Of a stretch of 44,989 nt of DNA, positions 24,649-33,373 are shown in pieces; the stretch's first letter is position 1, and each line of letters begins with the position of its first letter. The stretch spans positions 1 through 44,989 of the forward strand of contig NZ_JBDKXB010000027.1 in assembly GCF_041197575.1 (NCBI RefSeq). Direction: 5' to 3'. A model generated the notes under the pieces. The model was not told the DNA's origin, ran no database searches, and saw only the letters and a program-made list of their open reading frames with translations. This DNA is from Thioalkalicoccus limnaeus. GTDB taxonomy: Bacteria; Pseudomonadota; Gammaproteobacteria; Chromatiales; Chromatiaceae. The position numbers were made by a program, and so were the translations under genes.

Positions 24649-26364
24649 GTGCTCGATCGGCAACTCGATGCGATACGTCTCGATCTGGCGCGGCCGGACG
24701 CGCTTTTGTGGCCGGCGCTGCTGGGTTTGGTGACCGGCATCCTGGGTGGGGGCCTGATCGTCGTCTTCCGCTTGGTCGTCGAGGGTACCCAGGCCGCGAT
24801 GCTGCCGGAGCACGGGGAGAACTTCGAGGGCCTGCCGGCGGCCCTGCGGCTGATCCTGCCGCTGATCGGGGCCGCCGCGATTGGACTGTTGTTCGTCCGT
24901 TTCGCGCAGGGGCAGTACGTGCTGGGCGTCGTTCGCGTCATGGAACGTCTCGAGTACCATCAGGGGTATCTGACCGCGCGCGGTCTGGTCCTGCAGTTCC
25001 TCGGCGCGGCGATCGCGATCATCAGCGGCCATTCGGTCGGCCGCGAAGGCCCGCACGTCCATCTCGGGGCCGCCAGCGGCAGCCTGCTCGCGCAGCGCCT
25101 GCGGTTGCCGAACAACAGCATTCGTCAGCTCGTCGCCTGCGGGACCGCGGCCGGGATCGCGGCCTCGTTCAACACGCCGCTGGCCGCAGTGATCTTCGCG
25201 CTCGAGGTCCTGGCCCTCGAGTATCGGATCGCGAGCTTCATCCCGATCATGTTGGCCGCCGTCAGCGCCAACGCCGTATCGGTCGCGGTCTTCGGCAGCA
25301 TCCCGCTGTTCGGGGTCCCACCATTCTCGCTGCACGCCGCGTCCGACCTCGTGCCGGTGGTGACCCTGGGGCTGGTGGTCGGGGTCTTGTCCGCGACCTA
25401 CATCGGGGCGATCCAACGGATCGCCGCCTTCGGGCGGGGACGGGATTTCCTGGTGCGGGTCGGCCTCGCCGGGATCGTCGCCGGCGTCTGCGGGGCCCTG
25501 GTGCCCGAGGTGATGGGGCTTGGCTTCGACACGTTGCGTGATCTGCTGACCGGTCCGCTCCCCTGGACCTTCCTGATCCTGCTGCTGCTGTTCAAGCTCC
25601 TGGCCACGGCGGCCAGTGCCGGGCTTGGGATCCCCGGTGGCACCATCGGTCCGGCCCTGTTCCTCGGTGCCGTCCTCGGAAACCTGACCGGGGTGCTGGC
25701 GGCCAACCTGATCGCGACCGACGCTGACCTGGCCGGCTTCTATGCGCTGCTCGGCATGGGGGCCATGATGGGTGCGAGTTTCCAGGCACCGCTGGCCGCC
25801 TTGACGGCGATCGTCGAGCTGACCCACAGCCCAGCCGCGATCGGCCCCGGCCTGCTCGCGATCATCCTGGCCGCGCTGGTCAGCAAGGAGCTGTTCGGTC
25901 AGGACTCGCTGTTCGTGACCCTGCTGCGGGCCAATGGCCTCGATTATCGCGCCCATCCGATGATCCAGCTGCTGCGGCGCAGCGCGGTCCGCAGCCTGAT
26001 GAACCGCAGCCTCGTCTGCCACGAGTCGGTCGTGACGCGGGCTCAGGCCGAAGAGCTGGTCGCCGGCGGGGTCCAATGGGTGGTCGTGCGCGAGGTCGGT
26101 CGACCGCCCTACCTGATGTCGGGACTCGCGGTCGCCAGCGCCTTGTCCTCGCAGCCAGCCGCCCGGCGGTTCGATCTGCGCGCGATCCCCGGCGAGCGGC
26201 TCGACCTAGCGCCCATCACGATGCAGGCCACGCTGCACGAGGCGCTGGAACTGATGCGATCGCGCGGCATTGCGGCGCTGTACGTCACGCCGACGCTGGC
26301 CCCGGATGCCCCGATCCTGGGTGTCCTGACCGCGGGGCAGATCGAAGCCGCCTCCCGCTGCTGA
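24649..26364 (+). CDS. ClC family anion channel/transporter with C-terminal CBS region
   Basis: A 571-residue protein with the ClC core, then about 140 residues resembling a CBS pair. The gating Glu is E133 in GREGP. FNTPLAAVIFALE carries the second Glu associated with proton coupling, and GIPGGTIGPALFLGA corresponds to the GGxFxP-region helix. The GSGIP selectivity motif is not recognisable: the place before RLEYHQGYL reads GQYVLGVVRVME. Selectivity is therefore uncertain and nitrate or nitrite is possible. The start is GTG 24649, about 30 bases after the PuuD-like stop, with no better ATG in frame. Together with the SLAC1-like gene it gives this region two anion-conducting proteins. Confidence 0.87.
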   Translation: MLDRQLDAIRLDLARPDALLWPALLGLVTGILGGGLIVVFRLVVEGTQAAMLPEHGENFEGLPAALRLILPLIGAAAIGLLFVRFAQGQYVLGVVRVMERLEYHQGYLTARGLVLQFLGAAIAIISGHSVGREGPHVHLGAASGSLLAQRLRLPNNSIRQLVACGTAAGIAASFNTPLAAVIFALEVLALEYRIASFIPIMLAAVSANAVSVAVFGSIPLFGVPPFSLHAASDLVPVVTLGLVVGVLSATYIGAIQRIAAFGRGRDFLVRVGLAGIVAGVCGALVPEVMGLGFDTLRDLLTGPLPWTFLILLLLFKLLATAASAGLGIPGGTIGPALFLGAVLGNLTGVLAANLIATDADLAGFYALLGMGAMMGASFQAPLAALTAIVELTHSPAAIGPGLLAIILAALVSKELFGQDSLFVTLLRANGLDYRAHPMIQLLRRSAVRSLMNRSLVCHESVVTRAQAEELVAGGVQWVVVREVGRPPYLMSGLAVASALSSQPAARRFDLRAIPGERLDLAPITMQATLHEALELMRSRGIAALYVTPTLAPDAPILGVLTAGQIEAASRC

Positions 26365-26456
26365 GCGACCAGTGCGTTTCATGACCGACCCCGGTATCCG
26401 TATCCCCGTGCTTCGAGTGGCTGTGCAGGCAACATATCCGCTGAACGAGGGTCGCC

Positions 26457-27158
26457 TCAAATCGTTTCGCCGGCGCGAATATCGATGGGCGTCAGATCCA
26501 TATCCTCCGGAGGTGGCAATCGCGGCATCGGCAGGCCTTCGAAGAAGAGCTCGATCTGCCGTTCGCGGCGCGTCTTCAGACCGGCCAATTCCCGACCCCC
26601 GGCATAGACCCAACGCCGGAACTGAAAGGGCACCTTGTCGAATTCCTCGGCATTGATGACCTTGAGCAGGGTCGAGCGGCGGAAGTTGCCACTGCCGACA
26701 TTGAACACGAAATCGCACAAGGCCGCGAATTGACCGTCGCTCAATTCGGGTTGGACGGCCACCATCACAGCGATCTGCGCCGTGCGCATATCGCTGACGA
26801 GCAGTTGTTCGCCCTCGGGCTCGGTCACGCCACGAAGGAACTGGGCGGGTTCGCTGCCATCGCATCGGGCGAGCTTTACCAGGTGGCCATACGCGATTGT
26901 GCAATAGCCTGCCGCATCATTGTAAAGGCGGCTGCGAAAACCCTCCGACAGCTTGGTCAGATCGATTCCTCGCTGGTAGACAGGCCTTAATTCAACGCCA
27001 GCGGGTAATACCGCACGTTCTTCGGTGTCAAGAAAGATCCCTGGGGTCAGGGCATCGGTGGTGGGAAAAGGCTCCTGCCCGGGCTGGTCACAGCTGGCCA
27101 GCAGGCCAGCGGCCAAGGCCGTGGCGATGGTCAGACGCTGCATCGTCGTCCAGCTCAT
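26457..27158 (-). CDS. GH24 (T4-like) lysozyme lipoprotein
   Basis: A 233-residue protein. The start ATG 27158 has GGGAG just upstream, and the signal ends in LLASC, so C23 would be lipidated. The next residue is Asp, the inner-membrane retention signal in E. coli-type sorting. The catalytic triad of phage-type lysozymes fits by spacing: E72, D81, T87 (SEGFRSRLYNDAAGYCTIAYGH, split here as SEGFRSRLYND and AAGYCTIAYGH). Later motifs FVFNVGSGNFRRSTLL and FRRWVYAGGRELAGL are also of this family. It would cut peptidoglycan from the periplasmic side. It is transcribed away from the caspase-like gene and is not surrounded by phage genes, so a cell-envelope or injection-system role is possible. Confidence 0.85.
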   Translation of the reverse strand: MSWTTMQRLTIATALAAGLLASCDQPGQEPFPTTDALTPGIFLDTEERAVLPAGVELRPVYQRGIDLTKLSEGFRSRLYNDAAGYCTIAYGHLVKLARCDGSEPAQFLRGVTEPEGEQLLVSDMRTAQIAVMVAVQPELSDGQFAALCDFVFNVGSGNFRRSTLLKVINAEEFDKVPFQFRRWVYAGGRELAGLKTRRERQIELFFEGLPMPRLPPPEDMDLTPIDIRAGETI

Positions 27159-27615
27159 CTCAGTCTCCCGGTCATGGTGGGCGTAACGGAAGCATAGCAG
27201 GCGGGCAGCGCTTTGGAAGTCTGGAGCGAGCTGGTAGGGAAATGGGGATGATTTCTTGCCTGCCGGCGGATAAGAGACTGTGTTGGGGGCGTTTCGGATG
27301 TCCCGTTCTCGATCCTTTTTGCGCGAGAAGATGGTGGCGCCCATCCGATGTGGGGCTCGATCCATTTGCTGAACCATTGCTCGATGGCAACGGTAATAGA
27401 GAACGACTGGCAATCAGGCTGCGATCGCTAGGGAAACACCGAACGATTCGGCGTTTCCGGTGTGGGGCCAGAGGCTGCTGTGTTCGGTCGCGATCAGCGA
27501 CGGAACACCCTCTCTGGTGCTTTGTGCTATGTTCATTCAATGGATGTGAGATCCATAAGGCCAGTGGACGTCGATACTGCCACCAATGCCGTCTCTCCGC
27601 ATGAAGGGGCCAATC
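27159..27615. other. Divergent promoter region between lysozyme and caspase-like genes
   Basis: 457 bases, AT-richer than its surroundings, with no convincing gene in any frame. It should hold promoters for both neighbours and contains the long inverted repeat at 27432-27458. No clear sigma-70 pair was identified. Confidence 0.5.
27432..27458. repeat. 12-bp inverted repeat upstream of the caspase-like gene
   Basis: GGAAACACCGAA and TTCGGCGTTTCC face each other around a CGA loop, with one A-C mismatch. It sits about 160 bases before the caspase-like start and about 270 before the lysozyme start. It may be an operator or an RNA hairpin. Confidence 0.7.
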
Positions 27616-30393
27616 ATGTTACGGTCATACGTTCAGCAGACTCTCGTCATCGGTTGTGGTGTGCTCTGGCTCCTAATGGCAGGCTGCCAGGATGAAGGTG
27701 GGTCGTCGCTTTCGTCGCCGGCGATAGGGTGCGATCCGGATCGGTTCGTCGAGACCGATGGTCAGCGTCGCGTCGCGCTGCTCGTCGGCGTCGGCCAGTA
27801 TCGCAACGAATTGATTCCCGATCTGAAGGGGCCGTCCAAGGATGCCCGCCTGATCTATGACCTGCTCACCGGACCGAACGGTTATGGTTTCCCAGAGGAG
27901 AATGTCTGTGTGTTGCTCGATGACGCGGCGACCACCGACGCCTTCCGCAAGGCCTTTGATCGCGTGTTGGTCGAGCCAGCCCGCGAACAGGACGTCGCGG
28001 TGCTTTTCTTCGCCGGGCATGGTTCGCAGACCCGTGACCTCGATGGTGACGAACCGGATGGGTGGGATGAGACGCTGATGTTCCACGATTCGAGGGTCGG
28101 GACCGTTCGCGACCTGAGCGACGATGAACTCAATGCGATGCTGGCCCGGCTTCACGCGAAGACGCGGAACCTGACCATGATCGTCGATTCCTGCAATTCG
28201 GGGACCGTGACGCGGGCGCCGGAGGCGGGCACCACGATCGCCCGCTTCTTCACGCCGATGGAGGACGATGCCGGTGGCTCGGTCGCGACGGTCATCGCAA
28301 GCGGTGACGCCAGTCCGTCCTGGATACCGACTTCGTTACCGGGACTGGTGGCCTTGACCGCGGCCAGCGACGGCAATCCGGCCTTGGAAAAGGACGGCCG
28401 GGGGCTCTTCACGAGCGCTTTGACCCAGGTCCTTTCGCAGGTCGGCGAACATCCGCTCACCTATGCGCAGGTCGCGCGTCAGGTGCCGCCCCTGCTGGCG
28501 GCCGAGAGTCCGCAGATCCCCTATTTTCAGGGCGACCTCCGCGGCGCCGTGTTCGGGGGGGCGATGCGCGCGCGGCCCGTCGGCTGGGAGGTTCGCGCTG
28601 TCGGCGAACGGCTGGAACTCGCTGGACCGCCGTTGCCCGGGATTGGCCTCGGTGCCGAGTTTCGGATCTATGGCGGCGAGGTCGCCGGTGCCGAGGCCCA
28701 CGACCCAGGACGGGCCAAGGGCACGGCCGTCGTTGTCGAGACGCGGGGCGTCAACGCCTGGGCTCGGGTCACGGCGGTCGATGTCGCGCAGGGCCCTATG
28801 GTGCCCGGGGACCTGGCGGTGCTGGTGCGTCCGCAGGACGACTTCACCCAAATACGGGTCCGCTTGCGCCCGGCCGCCGAACCCGGTGGCCTGCCGGCCG
28901 CACGGGCAGCGGCGTTGGTGCGTTCGATCGAGGCCGATCCGGATGCGCGGTTGCTGGTCACGCTGACCGCCGGGGCAGGCGACTTCGAGCTCAGCGTCGA
29001 TGCGGCTGATCAGCTCCTGTTGCGCGGTCCGGAGAACCGGGTCCGCACCCGGTACGAGCGAGACGAGGCCGTCCCGCGCAATCTTTGGCAACACGCGCGC
29101 ATTCGCGCCCTGGCGCACCTGAGCGGCGAGGGTGGCGCGGACTTTGTCGACCAGGACACGCTGCAGGCACGCCTGGTGCCGGCCCCAGCCGCCCGGCAGA
29201 GCGCCTGTGCCCGTGGGGTCTGGACCCAGGCCGAGCCCAATCAGGAGCAGGTCGTGCCCCTGTGCCACGCCTGGAACCTCGAGGTCACCCTCGACGCGTC
29301 GGCTCCGGTCCCTCTGTTGATCGGGGCGTTGGTCCTGTCGAGCGATGGCGGCCTGTTCGCGCTGCCGGTGGACCGCCAGACGATCCGGCTGGGACCGGGT
29401 GAACGCCACCTGTTCGCGGCGCGCGGCGAGACCTTCCAGGGTGTCCCGCCGTTGGATGTCGTGGAACGAATCCTGGTTTTTGGGACGCAGGAGACGAACC
29501 CCGTACCCTGGCACCTGTTCGCCGAGGAGGCGTCGGTGCGGCAAGGGGTCGCGTTGACGGGCCTGTACCGGGCACTCGATCGGTATCTGACGCCGGGCAC
29601 GCGCGGTGCGGTGCCCGTGGCGGACGGGCCGATCGAAGACACGACCTGGACGCTCAGCGCTCTTCCGATGCGGGTCGAGGCCAACTCCCGGTTTCTCGCC
29701 CCAGGGGGCCTGGGCACGGGCGCGATCGATCGGCGTGAGTACACGATCGCGAACTTCGATGTGCGCCCCTACTTGCCGGACAAGCGCGACAGCGCCCTTC
29801 ATCAGGTCCTCGCGGTGGCGGACTGGCTCGCCGGTACGTCCGCCGAGGACGGCTTCTCCTATAAGCAGCATGCGTGGAACAAGGGCAGCGACCGCGAGAA
29901 TCTCGCCCTCGGGATCGACTGCTCCCGAGCGATCTGGTTTGCGTTCACCCGAGCCGGTTGGTCCTACAATCGCGACGACCGGTACCTGACGACGGCCCAG
30001 ATGGTCGGGGACGGCAGTCCGATGGCAGACCGCTTCGACAGTTGCTTGCGCGACCCGACCCTGCGCATCGGCGATGTCCTCGTCTACCGCGACCCAGGGC
30101 GGGGGGATGGTCACGTGGTCATGGTCATCGATCCCGACAAGCGTATCGCCTGGGGTTCCCACGGTTGGGATGGAACGCCGCGCGACCTTCCGGTGGAGCC
30201 GGACACCGGGGTCGAGTACCAGAAGATCAAGTACAAGCCCGATTGGGAGCGGTGGGATCGCGCGAACATGCGGCTCGCCGCCTGCTGGCGCTACCGGCCG
30301 TTCGCCGAGGAGTACCTGACCGGACGCGGGTTGCCCGGAGCCGATGCCCTGAGCTTCGCGTGCGACCCGAACCGTCGCTGCGGAAACCTCTGA
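27616..30393 (+). CDS. Caspase-like (C14) lipoprotein with C-terminal NlpC/P60-like domain
   Basis: A 925-residue protein. ATG 27616 has AAGGGG six bases upstream, and the signal ends LMAGC (C24), a lipobox. Residues about 50-330 are a metacaspase/caspase domain with catalytic H135 (FFAGHGSQ) and C193 (MIVDSCNSG). The middle 400 residues are beta-rich and unassigned. The C-terminus (about 740-860) looks NlpC/P60-like: IDCSRAIWFAF gives C769, and GDVLVY...DGHVVMVID gives H833. Such domains are Cys amidases acting on peptidoglycan or other amide bonds. Having both Cys-hydrolase folds in one surface-anchored protein is unusual. It starts a plus-strand run with the TPR-CHAT gene 16 bases downstream. 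The caspase call is firm; the second domain is likely. Confidence 0.85.
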   Translation: MLRSYVQQTLVIGCGVLWLLMAGCQDEGGSSLSSPAIGCDPDRFVETDGQRRVALLVGVGQYRNELIPDLKGPSKDARLIYDLLTGPNGYGFPEENVCVLLDDAATTDAFRKAFDRVLVEPAREQDVAVLFFAGHGSQTRDLDGDEPDGWDETLMFHDSRVGTVRDLSDDELNAMLARLHAKTRNLTMIVDSCNSGTVTRAPEAGTTIARFFTPMEDDAGGSVATVIASGDASPSWIPTSLPGLVALTAASDGNPALEKDGRGLFTSALTQVLSQVGEHPLTYAQVARQVPPLLAAESPQIPYFQGDLRGAVFGGAMRARPVGWEVRAVGERLELAGPPLPGIGLGAEFRIYGGEVAGAEAHDPGRAKGTAVVVETRGVNAWARVTAVDVAQGPMVPGDLAVLVRPQDDFTQIRVRLRPAAEPGGLPAARAAALVRSIEADPDARLLVTLTAGAGDFELSVDAADQLLLRGPENRVRTRYERDEAVPRNLWQHARIRALAHLSGEGGADFVDQDTLQARLVPAPAARQSACARGVWTQAEPNQEQVVPLCHAWNLEVTLDASAPVPLLIGALVLSSDGGLFALPVDRQTIRLGPGERHLFAARGETFQGVPPLDVVERILVFGTQETNPVPWHLFAEEASVRQGVALTGLYRALDRYLTPGTRGAVPVADGPIEDTTWTLSALPMRVEANSRFLAPGGLGTGAIDRREYTIANFDVRPYLPDKRDSALHQVLAVADWLAGTSAEDGFSYKQHAWNKGSDRENLALGIDCSRAIWFAFTRAGWSYNRDDRYLTTAQMVGDGSPMADRFDSCLRDPTLRIGDVLVYRDPGRGDGHVVMVIDPDKRIAWGSHGWDGTPRDLPVEPDTGVEYQKIKYKPDWERWDRANMRLAACWRYRPFAEEYLTGRGLPGADALSFACDPNRRCGNL

Positions 30394-30409
30394 GTCGCGG
30401 GCCGGATCC

Positions 30410-33364
30410 ATGGGGCCGAAACCGACGAGTCGCTCCATGACGCGTGGCTCTTCGGGCGCCTGGATCGGGATCGTCAGGCCCGCTACCGCACCGATTCCGT
30501 TCGGAGCAGCCCTTGCCTGGCCCCGTGTCTGGCTTGCGATCGTCGCCCTGGTCTGGTTGCTGGCCGGTTGTGTCCATGGTCCCGAGCCGGTGACCGGCGA
30601 CCCTTGGGCACGCCACGAGGAAGCCGGCCAGATCGCCTTCGATGCGGGCCGTTACAGGGACGCCGAGCGCTTCTGGCGGTCCGGCCTGGATCTCGCGAGT
30701 GGCGAGATGGTGCACGAGACGCGCCTGCTCGTGAGCCTCGCGCGCGTCGCCGAAAGCATGGGCCAGTATGACCAGGCGCGGCGCTATGCGGCGCAGGCCC
30801 TGGAAGAGGCGCACGCGATCGCGGATCCGGTTCTGGAGGCGGCGGCTCTCCGGGTGCTGGGCCTGGTTGCGCGCCGCCTCGGCGAACCTTCGGCGGCATT
30901 CGACTATCTGCGGCGATCGCGCGCGCTGGTGCAGCGGCTCGGCCGCCTGGCCGAGGAGGCCGAAACGGTTCGTTATCTGGCCCTGGTTCATCAGGATCTC
31001 GGTGAAGACGCCGAGGCCGAGCGGCTCTACCGTCAGGCGCTTGCCTTGTCGCGCGACGCGGGCGATCCGTCGGGCGAGGCGCGCGTCCTCAATGCCCTCG
31101 GCGGGCTCCATCGTCTGCGCGCCGAGTATGCCGACGCGCTGACGCGTTATCGGGAGTCGCTGGCACGGCGCGAGGATCTCGGCGATCGGGCCGGTCAGGC
31201 GCTGGTCCTCGGTAACCTGTGCCTTCTGTATCAGAATCTCCAGGATCACACGACGGCCATCGATCATTGCGAGCGATCCCTGGCCCTGGCGCGTGCGTCC
31301 GGCAGCCGCTCTGTCGAGGCCAATGCCCACAACAACCTCGGCATCATCTATCAGGCGCGCGGCGAGTATCGTCGCGCCTTGGCCGCCTACCGTCGCTCGC
31401 TGCGCATCAAGGAGGGTCTTCCAGACCCCCCGGGTGCGGCCCGGACCCTGAACAACATCGGCGAACTCGAGCGGCGGCTCGGGCGAACGGAACGCGCCCT
31501 CGCGGCCCATCAGCGCGCGCTGCAACTCAGAGAGGAGATCGCGGATCGCCCTGGGCAGATCAGCAGCCATCAGAATCTCGGTGTCCTGTCGTTGCAACTC
31601 GGGCAGTACGATGAGGCCCGCGATCATTTCCTGCGTGCCTTGACCCTCGCCGGCGGCGATGGCCGTGCCGAAGCGGTCTGGCGCGCGCTCGACGGTCTGG
31701 CCCAGGTCCACGCCGCGACTGGTGCGCAGCCGAGCGCGATCTTCTTCGGCAAGCTGGCCGTCAACCGCTTGCAGGGCATTCGTCGCGGCCTCAGCGCACT
31801 GGATCCCTCTCTGCGGGCTGGATTCCTAGCCGACAAGGAAGGGGTCTACCGGCGGTTGGCCGGGCTTCTGATCGACGCGGGGCGCTTCGCGGAGGCCCAG
31901 CAGGTGTTGGCGATGCTCAAGGAGGACGAGTACTTCGAGTTCCTGCGTGGCGTGCCGGACGCGGATCCACGCTCGACGCGCGCCAGCCTGACCCTCGCCG
32001 AGGCCCCGTCGTGGGAGCGTTATCAGGCCATTCAGTCGCAGGTGGTCGCACTTGGCCGCGAGTTCAGCGAGTTGATCCGCGAGGAACCGCTGACGCCAGC
32101 CGACGAGGCCCGATTGGAACGGCTCGAAGGGGAGCTAGATCTCGCGGCACGAGGCTTTCGCGTGCTCGTCGAGGATCTCAGGGCCGCGTTGGCCAGTGAA
32201 GGTCGCAGCGAGTTCAGCGACGCCGATTGGCGCTTCCTGCCTGGGTTCTCCGGGACGCTGGCCCAACTCGGACACGGGGCCGTTCTGCTCCATTACTTCG
32301 TGACCGAGGATCGACTGCGCCTGCTTCTGACCGGGCCAGATGCCAATACGCCCGTCCTGCACCGGGAGAGCCCGGTTGCCCGTGCGGAGCTGAATCGCCT
32401 GATCTGGAGTTACCGTGCCAAGCTCGTCGATCCGTGCCAGGATCCGGCGCCCGAGGCACAAGCCCTCCATCGCCACCTGATCGGACCCGTCGCCGAGGAT
32501 CTGCGTGCTTACGGGGCCAAGACCCTGATGGTCTATCTCGATCAGTCGCTGCGCTATGTGCCGCTGGCGGCCCTTCAGGATGACGATGGCTTCCTCATCG
32601 ATGACTATGCGGTCGTGATCTACACCGCGGCCGGAAAGGTCAACCTGCTGTCGCCACCTGTGCTGGGCTGGCGTGTCGCCGGCCTCGGCACCAGTGCCGC
32701 CGTCGGGGGCTTCTCGCCGCTACCCGCGGTGCGCGACGAACTCGATGCGATCGTCAAACTGGATCCGACGGATCCACGCGGGGTATGGCCAGGGGTGATC
32801 TTCGTCGACGAGGCCTTCACGGCGCAGCGGCTGCAAAGGGTGCTGAACAGTGACTACCAGGTCGTCCATCTGGCCAGTCACTTTCATTTCGGACCGGGTA
32901 GCGCCGCGGAGTCCTATCTGCTCACCGGGGATGGGGAACGACTCGATCTGCAGCGCATGAAGCTCGGGCGTTACCCGTTCACGGGTCTGGAGTTGCTGGC
33001 GCTGTCGGCTTGCGAGACGGGGCTGGGCGGGGCCGCCGGCGACGGCCGCGAGATCGAGAGTTTCGGGGCGATCGCGCAGGACAAGGGCGCGAAGGCGGTC
33101 ATCGCGACGCTCTGGAAGGTCCCGGATCGCAGCACGGCCGACTTCATGGAACAGTTTCACGTCAATCGTCACGCCGGTCTGACCAAGGCCGAGGCCTTGC
33201 GTCGAACGCAGCTCGCGTTTCTCAGGCCCGACCAGCACGGGCCGCTGGACTCTGTGGACAGGGGGGTTGCCCGATTAGAGGACGACCGTTGTCCATCGCA
33301 AGCGAGCGGGTACGCCCACCCCTATCACTGGGCACCCTTCATCCTGATGGGCAATTGGCTGTAG
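30410..33364 (+). CDS. TPR-CHAT protease-like lipoprotein
   Basis: A 984-residue protein. A hydrophobic segment ends LLAGC (C54), a likely lipobox after a long n-region; ATG 30437 would give a shorter, equally plausible leader. Residues about 60-470 are tandem TPRs, for example NAHNNLGIIYQARGEYRRAL. The C-terminal third is a CHAT domain (caspase-HetF-associated-with-TPR) with catalytic H824 in HLASH and C868 in LSACETGL, followed by GAKAVIATLWKVPD and the closing HWAPFILMG. CHAT proteins are caspase-fold Cys proteases or protein-interaction platforms. It lies 16 bases after the caspase-like gene, so two caspase-fold proteins are probably made together. Confidence 0.9.
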   Translation: MGPKPTSRSMTRGSSGAWIGIVRPATAPIPFGAALAWPRVWLAIVALVWLLAGCVHGPEPVTGDPWARHEEAGQIAFDAGRYRDAERFWRSGLDLASGEMVHETRLLVSLARVAESMGQYDQARRYAAQALEEAHAIADPVLEAAALRVLGLVARRLGEPSAAFDYLRRSRALVQRLGRLAEEAETVRYLALVHQDLGEDAEAERLYRQALALSRDAGDPSGEARVLNALGGLHRLRAEYADALTRYRESLARREDLGDRAGQALVLGNLCLLYQNLQDHTTAIDHCERSLALARASGSRSVEANAHNNLGIIYQARGEYRRALAAYRRSLRIKEGLPDPPGAARTLNNIGELERRLGRTERALAAHQRALQLREEIADRPGQISSHQNLGVLSLQLGQYDEARDHFLRALTLAGGDGRAEAVWRALDGLAQVHAATGAQPSAIFFGKLAVNRLQGIRRGLSALDPSLRAGFLADKEGVYRRLAGLLIDAGRFAEAQQVLAMLKEDEYFEFLRGVPDADPRSTRASLTLAEAPSWERYQAIQSQVVALGREFSELIREEPLTPADEARLERLEGELDLAARGFRVLVEDLRAALASEGRSEFSDADWRFLPGFSGTLAQLGHGAVLLHYFVTEDRLRLLLTGPDANTPVLHRESPVARAELNRLIWSYRAKLVDPCQDPAPEAQALHRHLIGPVAEDLRAYGAKTLMVYLDQSLRYVPLAALQDDDGFLIDDYAVVIYTAAGKVNLLSPPVLGWRVAGLGTSAAVGGFSPLPAVRDELDAIVKLDPTDPRGVWPGVIFVDEAFTAQRLQRVLNSDYQVVHLASHFHFGPGSAAESYLLTGDGERLDLQRMKLGRYPFTGLELLALSACETGLGGAAGDGREIESFGAIAQDKGAKAVIATLWKVPDRSTADFMEQFHVNRHAGLTKAEALRRTQLAFLRPDQHGPLDSVDRGVARLEDDRCPSQASGYAHPYHWAPFILMGNWL

Positions 33365-33373
33365 CGGGGCCGC

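Noticed and set aside
24118..26076. 652-codon minus-strand frame opposite the PuuD-like and ClC genes
   Set aside because: Gln/Asp/Arg-rich composition typical of the complement of membrane-protein codons.
27172..27540. 122-codon minus-strand frame between the lysozyme and caspase-like genes
   Set aside because: Ser/Arg/Pro-rich with no motif, and it spans the likely promoter and inverted repeat.
28336..30438. 700-codon minus-strand frame opposite the caspase-like gene
   Set aside because: No motifs; the plus strand carries clear catalytic domains.
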